Shown piece by piece: positions 41,652-54,624 of a DNA stretch of 64,000 nt. Where the stretch lies: positions 372,001-436,000 of the forward strand of contig NW_002476567.1 of NCBI RefSeq assembly GCF_000189635.1, in the 5' to 3' direction. A program made the position numbers and the translations under genes. A model generated the notes under the pieces. That model had not been told where the DNA came from. It saw only the letters and a list, made by a program, of their open reading frames with translations, and ran no database searches. Source of the DNA: Tetrahymena thermophila SB210. Lineage: Eukaryota > Ciliophora > Oligohymenophorea > Hymenostomatida > Tetrahymenidae. Numbering within the stretch: position 1 is the first letter of the stretch; each line of letters starts with the position of its first letter.

Positions 41652-42383
41652 TATTTATTCCCAATTAAAATAATTAAAAGAAAAATTATTATTTTAATAA
41701 TATAATTTTAATCTATTTTATTTATACATTTACAATAATTACTTCTGAGAGATTACAATTGGGCTTTTGAATAAGTTTTATTATATATTACTAATATTCT
41801 CTTTCAGCCTGCTTAAATATTTTTATGTAATTTACTTAATATTTTATCAGTATTATATCAGATATTTATTTGTAAAATTCACTACTTTAAATTAAAATAA
41901 ATAAAGCAAAAATATATTTTTTTAATTTATTTACCCTAATTAACTACTTAAACTAAAGTTTATTTTTCAGCTTTTGAATATATTTTAAAAATATTCTCCT
42001 TCCTTAAATCTTTTTTGTTTTAACATTTGTAATTTGTATTCTTTTTTATATTATATCTTATTGAGAAATATCTAAGTAGGAATTACATTTATACAATGTA
42101 TTTGTTTAATTATTTAATTATGCTTTTTTATCGAGATGCTTATTTAATTAATATTAGTTCAGATAGAATTATTGAAGAAAATATTTTTTTATAAAATGTT
42201 TAAATTTCTAAATTGTTTTTTCATAAAAAAAAATATTAATTAATAAATTATCTATTACAAAAATCTAAAAAAATTTTAATTTTTACTGTAAGAATTTTGG
42301 AATGAAACAGACTTATTACTTTTTATTAATTAATAATTGTAAATTCTGATTTTAGAAATTAGTAGTTGATAATATAAATTTTA
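41652..42383. other. intergenic
   Basis: About 0.7 kb AT-rich spacer. Two short stretches of it repeat the sequence around the preceding stop codon (TTAACATTTTATCAGTATTA at 41624-41643 against ATTTTATCAGTATTATATCA near 41850). No gene seen. Confidence 0.5.
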
Positions 42384-44093
42384 ATGTCAGAAAGATTTGG
42401 TTTTTTAACAGACCCAAAGTTAACCTCTAATTATCATGGAAATAAAAAGAATAGTAATTAGAATAGTTTTCAGCATGATCAAAATGCCTCTTTGTAAGAA
42501 TACGATTTCGATTTCACAGAAGAAGAGTACATTGAATTTTTGAAATAAGCAAATAAATACGAAACTAACCCGTACATGAGAGATATAAGTTAGCAAGAAT
42601 GTGATGAATTTTAAAAGAAATTAGATAATAAATATATTTAAAGGATATGGAAATCATTTAGAGAAAGTGGTAATAGCGATTCAGGAAAAATATCAAGATA
42701 AGTGTTCAAAAAAGTTTTCATTAATATAATTGATGATTAAGTTAGAGAATTATTTCTAGATGCTCTCTTTGAAAGTAAAATATTATTTTGGATATATATG
42801 ATAGATTGATGGATGATATGAATATGAATACTTCAAATGTGTTGATGTAAATAATATAATTTTTATAAAATTATAGGGTTTAAATTGGAAAAATTAAGTG
42901 AAAAATTCGAAGATTCTGAGTTCAGTAAAATAGTGACTTAGTAGAATATTGATGCTGAAAAAGTTGATATTTAAGATTTGGTAATTTCTTTAACTATTCT
43001 TGCGAGAATGAGCGAAGAGCAGAAGCTAAAGTGTAAATATATTGATATACTTAGCAAGCAATCATCTATTTTTTAAATAAATAAAAATATTATTTTAGTA
43101 ATTTTCACCTTAACAGATGTTGATGAAGATGAATGTTTGTCCACTGAAGATATTAGAAAAATGATATAAAGAATAGAAAGAAATTTTACAGTAGAGTAGT
43201 CTCATATTTACTCAGAGAGTTCTTGCCTTGCACAAGAATTTGCTTTAAATAAATCATAGCGTAGGTATTAGTGGACAATTTATAATTTAGGATAGAAGGA
43301 TCTAACAAAAGATAATACTAAGTAAGAGGCGGGATCAATAAGTGGTAGTTATGAATTAGATGAAAATAAGCTAATTACATGGGAGGAATTCATAGAATGT
43401 CTAAATAAAAAGCAAAATTTGAAGAGAAAATTTTTACCTAACAACTATTTATTATATCATTGTTTGGTAAACAAACTTTAAATTACATATTTATGTTTTA
43501 TCAATAAAATAAACTGTTCTTACTTATGTATGTTCCTTTAAAATAACAGAAAAACACAAACAAAGAAAAAGAGTACAAAATTAACAGTGATAATGCAAAT
43601 GACTTTGATGTTTTCAGAAAACTGATACACTTGAAGCTGAGAAATTTTTATGAAAAAGATTACACACAAGCTTATCCTCTCAAAGAAAAAGGTATAAGGT
43701 ACCCAGGAAAAATAAAAATTGAACCTCCTCCACCTGATAAAAAATCTGATTTACTTCCTAATTTTTAAAAGACAACTGATCAAAAGAAGTTGAACACATT
43801 TGTTAAAGATTTCAAGCAACAAACATCTAACTTATAAAAGAATTTCATTGAAGAGCAGTTGAAAAAAATGGAAAGTTAAGAAGACAGCTACAGCAAGTAG
43901 TTTGGTTCAAAGCCAGAAAACTCAAATAACTTAAAAAAATTCAGTAAGTTGTTTTTAAATAGAATAAGATATATATAAAAAATTATTTGAAAACTCTTAA
44001 TTAGTTGAGATATTAGAGAAATAAAAAGGAATGAATGAGGTATTAGACAAATATAGAGCAATGAAAGACAACCAGATAGATTTTAAAATATGA
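42384..44093 (+). CDS. EF-hand protein, 459 aa
   Basis: Five exons with agreeing phases (42384-42774, 42877-43032, 43117-43466, 43550-43943, 44005-44093). The sequence has an EF-hand-pair style layout: SGNSDSGKISRQVFKKVFIN (weak loop), VISLTILARMSEEQKLKY, then DVDEDECLSTEDIRKMIQRI with a good Ca-binding loop at about residue 184, followed by ELDENKLITWEEFIECLNKK, whose loop lacks some ligands. This order is like calcineurin-B/recoverin-type sensors, with long N- and C-terminal extensions. The C-terminal part (LIHLKLRNFYEKDYTQAYPL, a Pro-rich IEPPPPDKK, then helix) is not recognised. It may be a ciliate-specific calcium sensor or a ciliary EF-hand protein. The start ATG follows an AT-only leader. 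Confidence 0.75.
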
Positions 44094-44891
44094 AAAAAAA
44101 GAAAGAAAGTTAAAAATTTCTTAATTTATTTTAAAGTATTTTCAAAAAATAAAAAAATTGTCTTAATAAAATAAATGTAGAAAAAATGAGTTAAAAAAAT
44201 TAAATGCCTAATTTTCCTTATTTGAAATTCAATATATATATATTAGTCAATCTACATTTAATTAAATTAAGACCATTGAATATATATGTTGATAATATTG
44301 TGTTTTAAGCTGGAATAATTAATTTAAAATAAAAATTATTGGACAAAAAATTAATTTTAATTGCCTTTACTTAAAATTAAACTTATACTTTGCTCTTTAT
44401 TTATTTGTATGTAAATCATTTTTAAAAAGTTCAAAATATTTTTATTTTTTCTGATTAATTTTTAAAATAACAAAGAAATAGGTAAAAAGCTTTGTAAGAT
44501 AATATTTTTTAATTTAATAATCTAAGAAAGATAAAAGTAAATTTTTATAAATTGAAAACTACTTTAGAAGTGAAAAAAATACTTCAATAAATTTCATTTT
44601 TTGAATAGGTAAAAAATAATTCTAATTCTTATTTTTATTTTTTAAATTAAATTTATTTTATCATCTGTCTTGTATCAAAATTTAAATTAAATTTTAAACT
44701 CATAAATATGTTGATATATTTATATAATAGTTATATCATTTTTTGAGAAAATAAATTGTTAATTGATAATGTAAATTTTGTATAGGAAAAAATTTGCTGA
44801 GCTAAAATATATTAAATGTATTTAATTTGAGCACTTTACATTTAAATACATAAATAGTTGTTAATATGTTAATTTAGAAATCTATCTATAA
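44094..44891. other. intergenic, convergent 3' ends
   Basis: AT-rich spacer between two converging genes. No gene or clear repeat seen. Confidence 0.6.
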
Positions 44892-46124
<1,233 letters not shown>

Positions 46125-46991
46125 TTCTTGCTAATTTACTTTTATTTTAAATATATTTCTATCTAATATTTGAACTGTTTTTATTATTAAAAAATATCAA
46201 ATAAAAAATTAAAATACAAAAATATATTTTTCCTTCAATTTTTAAGAAATCTTAAATCTACTTAAAAAATTAAATGAAGTATTTATTTAAAATCAATTTA
46301 AAAAAATGAAAAATCAACAAATAAATAAATATCTTATCAACAAATTCTAATTTACTTAACAAAATAATTAAATCTGTTATTAGATCTATTTAAAAAATGA
46401 AAAGAAGTATTTAAAATCAATTTAAAAAGAATAAAAAATCAACATGTAAATATCTTATCAACAAATTTTAATTTAATAAACAAAATAATTAAATATGTCA
46501 TTAGATCTATTTTAAAAATGAAACGACGTATTTAAAATCAATTTAAAAAAATGAAAAATCAACAAATAAATAAATATCTTATCAACAAATTTTAATTTAA
46601 TAAACAAAATAATAAAATTTGTTTTTAGATCTATTTAAAAAATGAAAAGAAGTATTTAAAATCAATTTAAAAAATTAAATATCAAGAAATAAATATCTTA
46701 TCAACACATTTTAATTTACTAAACAGTTTTAAAAATTTAACATACTTTAATTCATTTTCTTGCAAATATGCTTTAGAAAATAAAGTAGCTTTATTATCTT
46801 AAGTTATTAATTTTATTAACCTTAGTTAATTATTTTTAATATAAATTAATTGTAAAACAACAAATCAATTAAATTGCAACAAATCTCATATGAAACAAAA
46901 ATTTTTTTTTCATAAACTTTTATATTTGTTATGGTTATTCATATAAAACAAACAAATAAATAAATATAGTTGAATATCATGCTAATAAAAT
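46125..46991. other. intergenic with minisatellite
   Basis: Spacer between the DPM1 start and the 3' end of the CFAP97-like gene, both minus strand. More than half of it is a four-copy tandem repeat, listed separately; the rest is AT-rich and featureless. Confidence 0.7.
46254..46735. repeat. tandem repeat, 4 copies of about 121-124 bp
   Basis: The marker AATCAATTTA recurs at about 46291, 46415, 46536 and 46660, a spacing of 124, 121 and 124 bases. Each unit also carries AGATCTATTT, a GAAGTATTTAAAA stretch, AAATATCTTATCAACA and TTTTAATTTA in the same order. The first and last copies are the most diverged. The array lies upstream of the DPM1 start codon, in what should be its promoter or leader region. 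No reading frame is conserved among the copies. Confidence 0.9.
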
Positions 46992-49047
46992 TCAATTTTA
47001 AGCTCCTAGAATTTCATCTCCTTCTTCTTCTTCATCCTCATACTCATCTTTTTCATATTTAGTTTTATTATTCAATTCAGGTTATCTTTTTTATTCTTTT
47101 TAGCTGTTTTGGTAATTTTATTATTATTATTATTATTTTGAGTTACTTTAGTTTTAGGTAGTTTTGTAATTCTTTTCGAATTCTTACTAATTGTTATAAA
47201 AATCCATCATTAACTTAGAATTTGTAAATGTTTAATTATTGTTTTATTAGTTTGGGCTATTGTTAAAAGATTATCTTTCATTCATTTAAATTGGAGATCT
47301 ACTATCTAGAGTATTGTTATTTGTGCTATTTTACTCTGTGATTTCACGGAGTACTTTTCTATTAGGAGTTTCTTAGTTTTAATTTTATTTTATTTACTAG
47401 TTCTATGACTTATTTAATGAGGATCTCCTTACTGATTATTTTAATTATTGCTATTATTATAATTGATTTTAATCAAATTAAGCATTATTTTCTTTAAGGG
47501 TATATATTTATTAATCTTTATTTTAATAAGAATCGTTAGTAGTATAGCCGTTATCTTGTTAGCTCTCAAAGCCTTTATCAAAAATAAAAGGAGAACTTTT
47601 ATTATTACTTAAAATTTAAGACTTATCTGTATATAATTTCTCATTTTATGAATTATAATTCTCTGATGGCTCAGTTTGGTATTTTTCTAATCCCTTAATG
47701 TATATTTTATCAGTTATTTTCAAATTTGACACAAGTTCTTCTAAATTATTATGGAAGAATTTATTTAATACTTTGAGCCCATCATTTTCAAACATTTCTA
47801 AAACTCTCGTAAGAGGATTTTCAATGTCATCTGCAATAATCCTAAATATACTAATTCATTTGTTAAATTATTTTCTAAAAATTATTATCAATTAATTAAT
47901 TAATTTACCCATTTTCTATAGAGATTTCCACAATGTAAAAATTAAGTCCAAACTGACGTGACTGTCTATAGAGAATAGTTTTGTTTTCATCTATTTTATT
48001 ATTGCTGTTACTTAAAGGTTCTAAGTGAAACGATCTATCTCTTTCTGTTTTATAAGTTTTTGATTTTAAATTGAAATAAAAGCAAAATTTATATATTAGA
48101 TTATTACTATGGTTAGCTGTCTTCTATTATGGTGCTCCAATCTGTCTCTGTTAACAATTTTTATTAAAAATTAAAATATATTAAATTGTAAAAGAGATAA
48201 ATTCCAAATAAAAATTATTATGAAAATAGATAGGTTGATTGATTGAATTGAATGACACATTATAAAATTATAGGTATTAAATTACCAACCAATCAACTTT
48301 ATCTAACGAATATTATTAAAATTTTATGAAATGTCTAAATTTCTACATCAAGCGAGTAATTCTAACGTTTAATTGAAGCTGATGATTAGTCTAAATTTTA
48401 ACCATTTGGGTTATATTAGCAATCATTTCTAGTGAACATTGCTTTTGAATCACTCTTCTTGTAAAGATTAACAGGATATTCTGATATTTTATGCAAAAGA
48501 ACTTCATTTTTCTTGTGATCTTCTTCCCATTTACGATGGTCATATTCGCTTTTCCTGGACTTTATTCTTTCCAAAATTTTTTTATTCTCTTCCATAATGC
48601 TCAACAATTCTTTTCTTCTATTTAGCTAATTTAATGACTTCTTTTTTGTATATGAAGACTGTTATATAGTTGAATAGTTGTTATTTCTGCTTAGTCTATT
48701 CATAACTGATTGATCCTAATACTAATTTTCTTAATGGTTATTTTATTTAAACTTTATTTAAGCTTACAATAATATAAATTACTGTTGCTAGTAGTCTTTG
48801 GAGGATTCATAATTTTAGTTATTTTCTCTAACAAAATTCTGTTTTCTCTTTCTATTTCTGTATATTTATCTTCCATCAATTGTATTTTCTTTTTATTTTA
48901 AGTGTATGAAAGTGGATTGAAATGATCTGGCCTCTTAGTATCAATTTAACTGGATATTTATTTTAATTTCGTTTCATGAATTTGAGAATCCCTCTCTTTT
49001 ATTTTTCTGCTTACAATCTTGCTAGAAACTGGCACTTATCTATACAT
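46992..49047 (-). CDS. CFAP97/hemingway-domain protein
   Basis: Four minus-strand exons (48768-49047, 48347-48729, 47909-48147, 46992-47841) with agreeing phases give 583 residues. The N-terminal 170 residues match the CFAP97/hemingway (KIAA1430) pattern: RPDHFNPLSYTQNKKK, MEDKYTEIERENRILLEKIT, and then LNQLNRRKELLSIMEENKKI with EYDHRKWEEDHKKNEVLLHK. The family is tied to ciliary axonemes. The middle (RSFHLEPLSN...ILYRQSRQFGLNFYIVEIS) may be a small beta domain, followed by ADDIENPLTRVLEMFENDG. The last 250 residues are Q/N-rich, with a six-Gln run and an acidic end (DEYEDEEEEGDEILGAQN). Intron 1 is only 38 nt. An exon upstream of the chosen ATG cannot be excluded because a TTTTAG lies just before it. 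Confidence 0.75.
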
Positions 49048-50374
49048 TGATTAGTCTAAGGCTTTACTAAAACAACGCAATCCTTATTTTAAAACTTAAA
49101 TATGTGTATGTATATATATATGTATCTATGTATTTATGCCAATTTAATTAAGTAAAGCTAAATCACTAAAATGAATAAATAAATAAGTAAATCTAAATAC
49201 TACTACCTAAATTATTAATTAAATAATAAACTAACAAACAAACTATTTTTTTTGTGCATAAATTTTATTAAATAGCAATTTAATCATGTAAATCTAAGAA
49301 AAGAAAAGTAAAACGAAATATTTGTAAAGAAATTAATCGTTTATAAACAACTATTTATAGACCATGCTTATAACTAATAAAATTGCTTGAAATAAATTGC
49401 CCAAAGAAAAATATATTTTTATTTATTAAGAATTATTTTCATGTAAATAATTTTCTTTTACATTTCAATTCAAGTTCATTTTAAAAATTAAAAATTTATC
49501 TGAAAAAGTTCAAATAATTTAATTTAAAACTTCATCAAAATATATTTTTTCAAACTATTAACTAAAACCATACTCTTAAGCTCCTAAAGTAACTTTTGAA
49601 TAAAACAGAAAACTAATCTGTCATTTTTCAAAAAAAATATTTAAGTCCAAAAATATTTATTTTCAAAATATTTCTTATTTAATTTTTTATTTTTAAAAAT
49701 CAATTTTTAATGAGCAAAAATAATTCTATTAAAAGCAAAACAAAAATTAAATATATTATTGCATATACAACTTTTTTTGAGAATATAAAAGAATATAATT
49801 GATAGAAAAGTTAGTTTTTTTCTGATCAAAATTGAATTTGATTCATTTTTAATAATTATTAATCTTGTAAACTGTTTTTTAAATTCTTTTATTTCTTTTT
49901 ATTTAAATTTTATTTAAATCTCTTTTCTACATAATTTTTAATTTTTTTCAATAAAGTTTAATCAACTAAAAGATTTTGGATTGATTGCCAAATAGAAAAT
50001 TAACTTTCAATCATTGTTTTATATATTTTATGTTTCTAGTTAATTATATTAAAAATTTTTTGTATTAAAAACAAGGATTAAATTTATTTTATATTGTCTG
50101 TTATAGGGCTTCCCATAGATTTCTATTTAATGTAAGCCTTAAGAGTATCTAAAAACATATTAAATAAAAGATTTAGCTTAATTTTTCATCAGATTTTTGA
50201 TCAATATATTTATACATAGAAAAATAAAGATACACTAATTTATTATATATATTAAAATTTTAGAACCATCAATATTTTTAAAAGAAATTTAATATTACAA
50301 ATAAATTAAGATTCTTTCCCTAAAATAAACAAAAAAAATATAAAATCAAAATACTACTAAATAATTTTTTAAAA
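49048..50374. other. intergenic, divergent
   Basis: About 1.3 kb of AT-rich DNA between divergent genes, with short ATGT/ATAT runs near 49107-49135. No gene seen. Confidence 0.6.
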
Positions 50375-51340
50375 ATGGAATATTACGATAACTTAGAAAA
50401 TATTTAAAAGTAATTAACTGATAACTTATCAAACAAATGTCTTAGAGTAGAGTTAAGCCCTTATTTAACTGAGCCACAGTTGAATAATTTTAAATTTTTA
50501 ATGAAAGATTTAGAGTATGATTCACTATTTATAACAAGCTGGGAATAAAATATCTGGAAAAAAGAAGGATTTACAAAATTATCTAACTTTTATTCTGATT
50601 TGTGCCATTTAAAAAAGTTTGGGTTAAAAATCTTTGTTAATGATCTGAATCCAGTTGGATCTGAAATTTTAGCTTAAGGATTATCTAACTTAAATAATAT
50701 ATAAGAATTAACTTTAGATCTAACATCATGCCCAGTTTAAGATTAAGGACTGAATTACTTTTTGGAAGCTATCAGCTAGCTAGATAAATTACAAAGCATA
50801 AGTCTATTATTAGATGAAATTAAGATTGGGAAAAATGGTATTGAAGGCATATTTAACACTATACAAAAAAATATTTGCCTAAAAAAATTAGAAATAAGTT
50901 TTGATACTAATACAACCAGCAAATTTTATTAAGAAATATCAAATGGTTTATAAAAGTTGATTGGCCTAGAAAAGTTAATAATATAGGTTAAGGCTGAAAA
51001 ATAATCACAAATTTATGAAATTACAAACTCTATTTAAATACTTGAAAACCTCAAATATTTACTTTTAGAGATTTAATCAAATGAGAAATTAGTAGATCTT
51101 GACATTCAAATCATAGGAATGCTAGATAAGTTGCAAAATTTAAGCACACTTTATTTTTATGTACACTCTTATAAAAATAATCTTCATAAAAATAAGCTTT
51201 TGATCTTAAGCTATCTAAACTAGAGGTAAAAAATAATAGATTTTAAAATAAATCATGAAGAAAAGCAATAAGAAAATGTTAAACTAATTCAAAAAACAAA
51301 AAAAATAAAGCAATTAGTGTTTGTTGATTTCTTTGAATGA
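50375..51340 (+). CDS. LRR-like (ribonuclease-inhibitor type) protein, intronless
   Basis: Single exon of 321 residues. The body is a series of irregular leucine-rich units of about 25-30 residues, visible as KKFGLKIFVNDLNPVGSEIL, LSNLNNIQELTLDL, LDKLQSISLLLDEIKIGKNG, CLKKLEISFDTNT, LIGLEKLIIQVKAE, LENLKYLLLEI and LDKLQNLSTLYFYVHS. This pattern and the GSEILAQGLSNL helix are like the LRR_RI families that are very numerous in ciliates. No signal peptide or membrane segment is visible, so a cytosolic protein-binding role is likely, but no partner can be named. It converges on the second CTL gene. Confidence 0.75.
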
Positions 51341-51998
51341 AAATGTTGGTTAGCATATTGATAGCTTAATTAATTGATTTCTCAAATTAAAATATATAAA
51401 ACCTTTAAAATAAAAAAAATAAATATAAATCTAATTTATGTTTTTAATTTTTTAAATAAATAAAAGCTTGTTTGTATGTTTGTTAGATTGATTATTTGTT
51501 TTTTAGTTAATTAATTCAAATATTAAAAAATTTTTCTAATATTTTTTTAAAATTTAGTTAGAATTTAAATAAGCTTCTAATAAATAAAAATAAATAGATT
51601 TTCTAAAATAAAAATATAAATATGTTGTAAACTTAAACACAAATTAAAAGCATTTAATATTATCTAAATTATGATTTATTTATTTTATTGCTGAAGAATA
51701 CATACTAATTAATTATTTTCTAAAATTTCTGAAAATTTTGTTTATTTGGATTTATAATTTTAAAATATATTCCAACAAAATTTATTTTTTTAACTAAGAA
51801 ATTGATATTTAAGTTTAACTAGAACTGAATTGCAAATTAATAAAAATTAAACAAATTTTTATTTTTTAAACAAAAATTTACTTTTGATTTTAACAATTCG
51901 TGAGAATCATCAAATCAAAAAAAATATAAACCAAAATCAAAAAATGTAATATTAACTATTAATCTATATTCTTTAATCTAAATAATTCAAATATTTTA
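51341..51998. other. intergenic, convergent 3' ends
   Basis: AT-rich spacer between converging genes. Nothing recognisable. Confidence 0.6.
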
Positions 51999-54624
51999 TC
52001 ATTTTTTTCCTTGTTAGTCGAAAAATTCTTTGAGTGGTCCTGGACATCTTTGAGAATCTTTACCAGTTTTTTTAGTAAGTTCTTCATCCAAGCATGTGCA
52101 TTACAAAATAGTATCGATACCCATACCTTTATAACATAATTAGGTTAAATTTAAACGCCGATTTCAAAATTTGAATAAATAAATATTTTATTAATTAATT
52201 AATTACCATAAACGCTCATGAAAAATGTACCAACAAAGTAACCAATAACAACACAAAAAACTGTAGGAACTATAGGAGAGAATAAGTGACTGTCGTAATA
52301 TGAGCTCTTGATAAGGATAATATATGAAATCAAACCAGTAATACCAGCAATAAAGAGACGACCTATAAAGATGAATATGTTACCAATAGTAGCAACAGTT
52401 CCGAACTTAGCAGGATTGCACCAAATCAATTCAAAGGCATCTTTTGCAGCACTACAGAAACCCTTACCAGTTAAAGCAATTTAAATGTAAGCATTCTTAT
52501 TTAAGAATTTAATAAATCTTTCAAAACAAGCAACATAACATTGCAAGCACTTAAGTAAGTATTTAACACAAGTATTGTTGCCCTAACCAGATTTTTTTAC
52601 TTATTGCTCCATAAATTCAAGTACGAGTCTAATAAATTAAACCTAAAAATAAAAAATGTTTTTGTTAGATTATTTTAAAATAAAATTTAATCTTTACAAT
52701 TGCCAAAATCAAAGCACCAAATGCTAAGGAACCAAAGTGATTAGTGAGACCTCTCTTTACACCAGTGTAAACAGGTTAATGAGGCTATTGAAATAATAAA
52801 ATAAATAAATAAACGGAAATACTAAATGCTTTTTAAATTATTGGTATAATTTCGCTTAAAAATTTTTTAGATAACAAAAATAAATAATTAAATTACTTCA
52901 TTTGGTTTACTAAAGTACCAGAGAGAACATGCTGTAGCTAAGATGAATTGAATTAAAGCTCCAAAGAATGCATTAATCCACAAACCTCCGAAAATATGAT
53001 AGATAAGCATGTATCTTGTATTTTTTTACCATTTAACAGAAGCGAAGGGGCCATATTCACTTCCTTGAATATCACCAACACTATAAACAAAAACAAAAGC
53101 AACAATCCTATTTATAAAAAATTGTAAATAAATTGGCTATTTTATTTGATATTTAGGAAAAAAATCCTTTAAAACAAAGAAAAAATTAAATCAAAAAATA
53201 GAAAGATATTCATACCACCAAGCAGTGAAGAGCATGCAAAAAATAGTAACAACAGGAGGTACTAAGAAAGAAGTCTTAACTTCCCCGACAAAAAGAGCAG
53301 CACTCTTAATAATAGCAATAGCTAATCTTATACGATTGAACAAGCATAAGAATGTAATAAGGAATAAACCATCTAAGGCAAAAACGGCATAAGAAAGATA
53401 TTTTAAATTTTTTCCATCTTATTGCATGTCTTTATCACTGGCGGTGACTCCCTTTTTAATGAAATTTGTTGATATTTAAAAAAAAATATATTTATTATAA
53501 ATAGTTTTACTTCATCATATTTATTTTATCCTTTTACTAATAATATGATAGCAAAGGCTGTTATGATAGCAAAATAAGCAATGATTGTCAACCAAGTTAT
53601 TAATCCAGAGCAGTATCTAAGGATAACCATGTAAACAAAAGCAATAACAAAAGCAATACCAACACTGCCTAAAATCATACCCCAAGCTGTTTTAATATCA
53701 CTAATATACCTTTCTAAATTAGTTGTACCACTAGCACCAAATGCATCTCCTATTTATCCCATTACCTTATCATAAGAAGCTCCATAAGGTAAGCAAACTC
53801 TATTAAAATAACCTCTAGTTTGATAAACAGCAACATGATAATCATCAAAACTAATCGAATTTGTGTTAGCCATGTAAGTTTCTATATTCAAAGTGTAATA
53901 AGTTTTATCAGTTTATAAGGCTCCTGGAGTGGTTACAAATTTAACTTTTTACCAAGATGCTTATGCTTAAGAATTATTTTAATTAGGAGTTAGTGGAGCT
54001 GATTCGTCAGAAACTAATTTATATATCATAAATATAAAAAATATAACTCAAAATATTATTGTAGGCTTACTTGGGTCTGTAGGGCAGGTATCCAAGCAAA
54101 TACTTTTTTTAATACTACCAGGTGCAGTCAAATAAACGTATTTATAATCAGAGAGGGAATCAAAACCACAAGCTCTACCATAAGAATCATAACTAGTTAG
54201 ATAAAAATATAATTTAGGTATTTTTTTATTGTTTTTTTTTTTAATTTTTTTTATTTTCATAAATGATTAATAAACGCCATTAAATTCCAAAAAAAAAAAT
54301 GTTTATAAATATAAAGTTGTTTGTAGAAATTCATAGTTTTATCATCATTTAATCAATCAAAAAATGGCATCTATCGAATTTTAAATAAATTGATATTATA
54401 TTTGCAAATAAAACATGTATTTATTATATGCGTTACCCAACCAAAAGCCTATCTGGATGTCCTTTACTTAAACCATAAGCACCTATAGCTATGATGGCAG
54501 CTATGTTGGCTAAGAAAAGCAAACAACAAAAAATATCATTGCAGCCTCTTGAAGCAAGAGGTCCGTTTGCCAAGTTCTCATCAACGTTATATTGTTTCTT
54601 CTCTTCAGTTTTATCTTAAGCCAT
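51999..54624 (-). CDS. choline transporter-like protein (CTL/SLC44 family), copy 2
   Basis: Eight minus-strand exons with all phases agreeing give 636 residues: 54437-54624, 54071-54192, 53511-54013, 53216-53451, 52897-53107, 52698-52784, 52207-52642, 51999-52126. CTL features: ASRGCNDIFCCLLFLAN before the first membrane segment, GYDSYGRACGFDSLSDYKYV, CLDTCPTDPS, AWGMILGSVGIAFVIAFVYM, NRIRLAIAIIKSAALF, ACSLWYFSKPNE, GLTNHFGSLAFGALILAIVQ, CLQCYVACFERFIKFLNKNA, GKGFCSAAKDAFELIWCNPA and a C-terminus with GMGIDTILQCTCLDEEL, the most canonical CTL tail of the two copies. About ten membrane segments are expected. The large extracellular loop lies between membrane segments 1 and 2. Function by family: choline or related organic-cation transport, inferred. 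Confidence 0.93.

Noticed and set aside
41624-41870. Repeated ATTTTATCAGTATTA around the stop of the 39412 gene
   Set aside because: Two short near-matches in AT-rich sequence; too little to call a repeat element.
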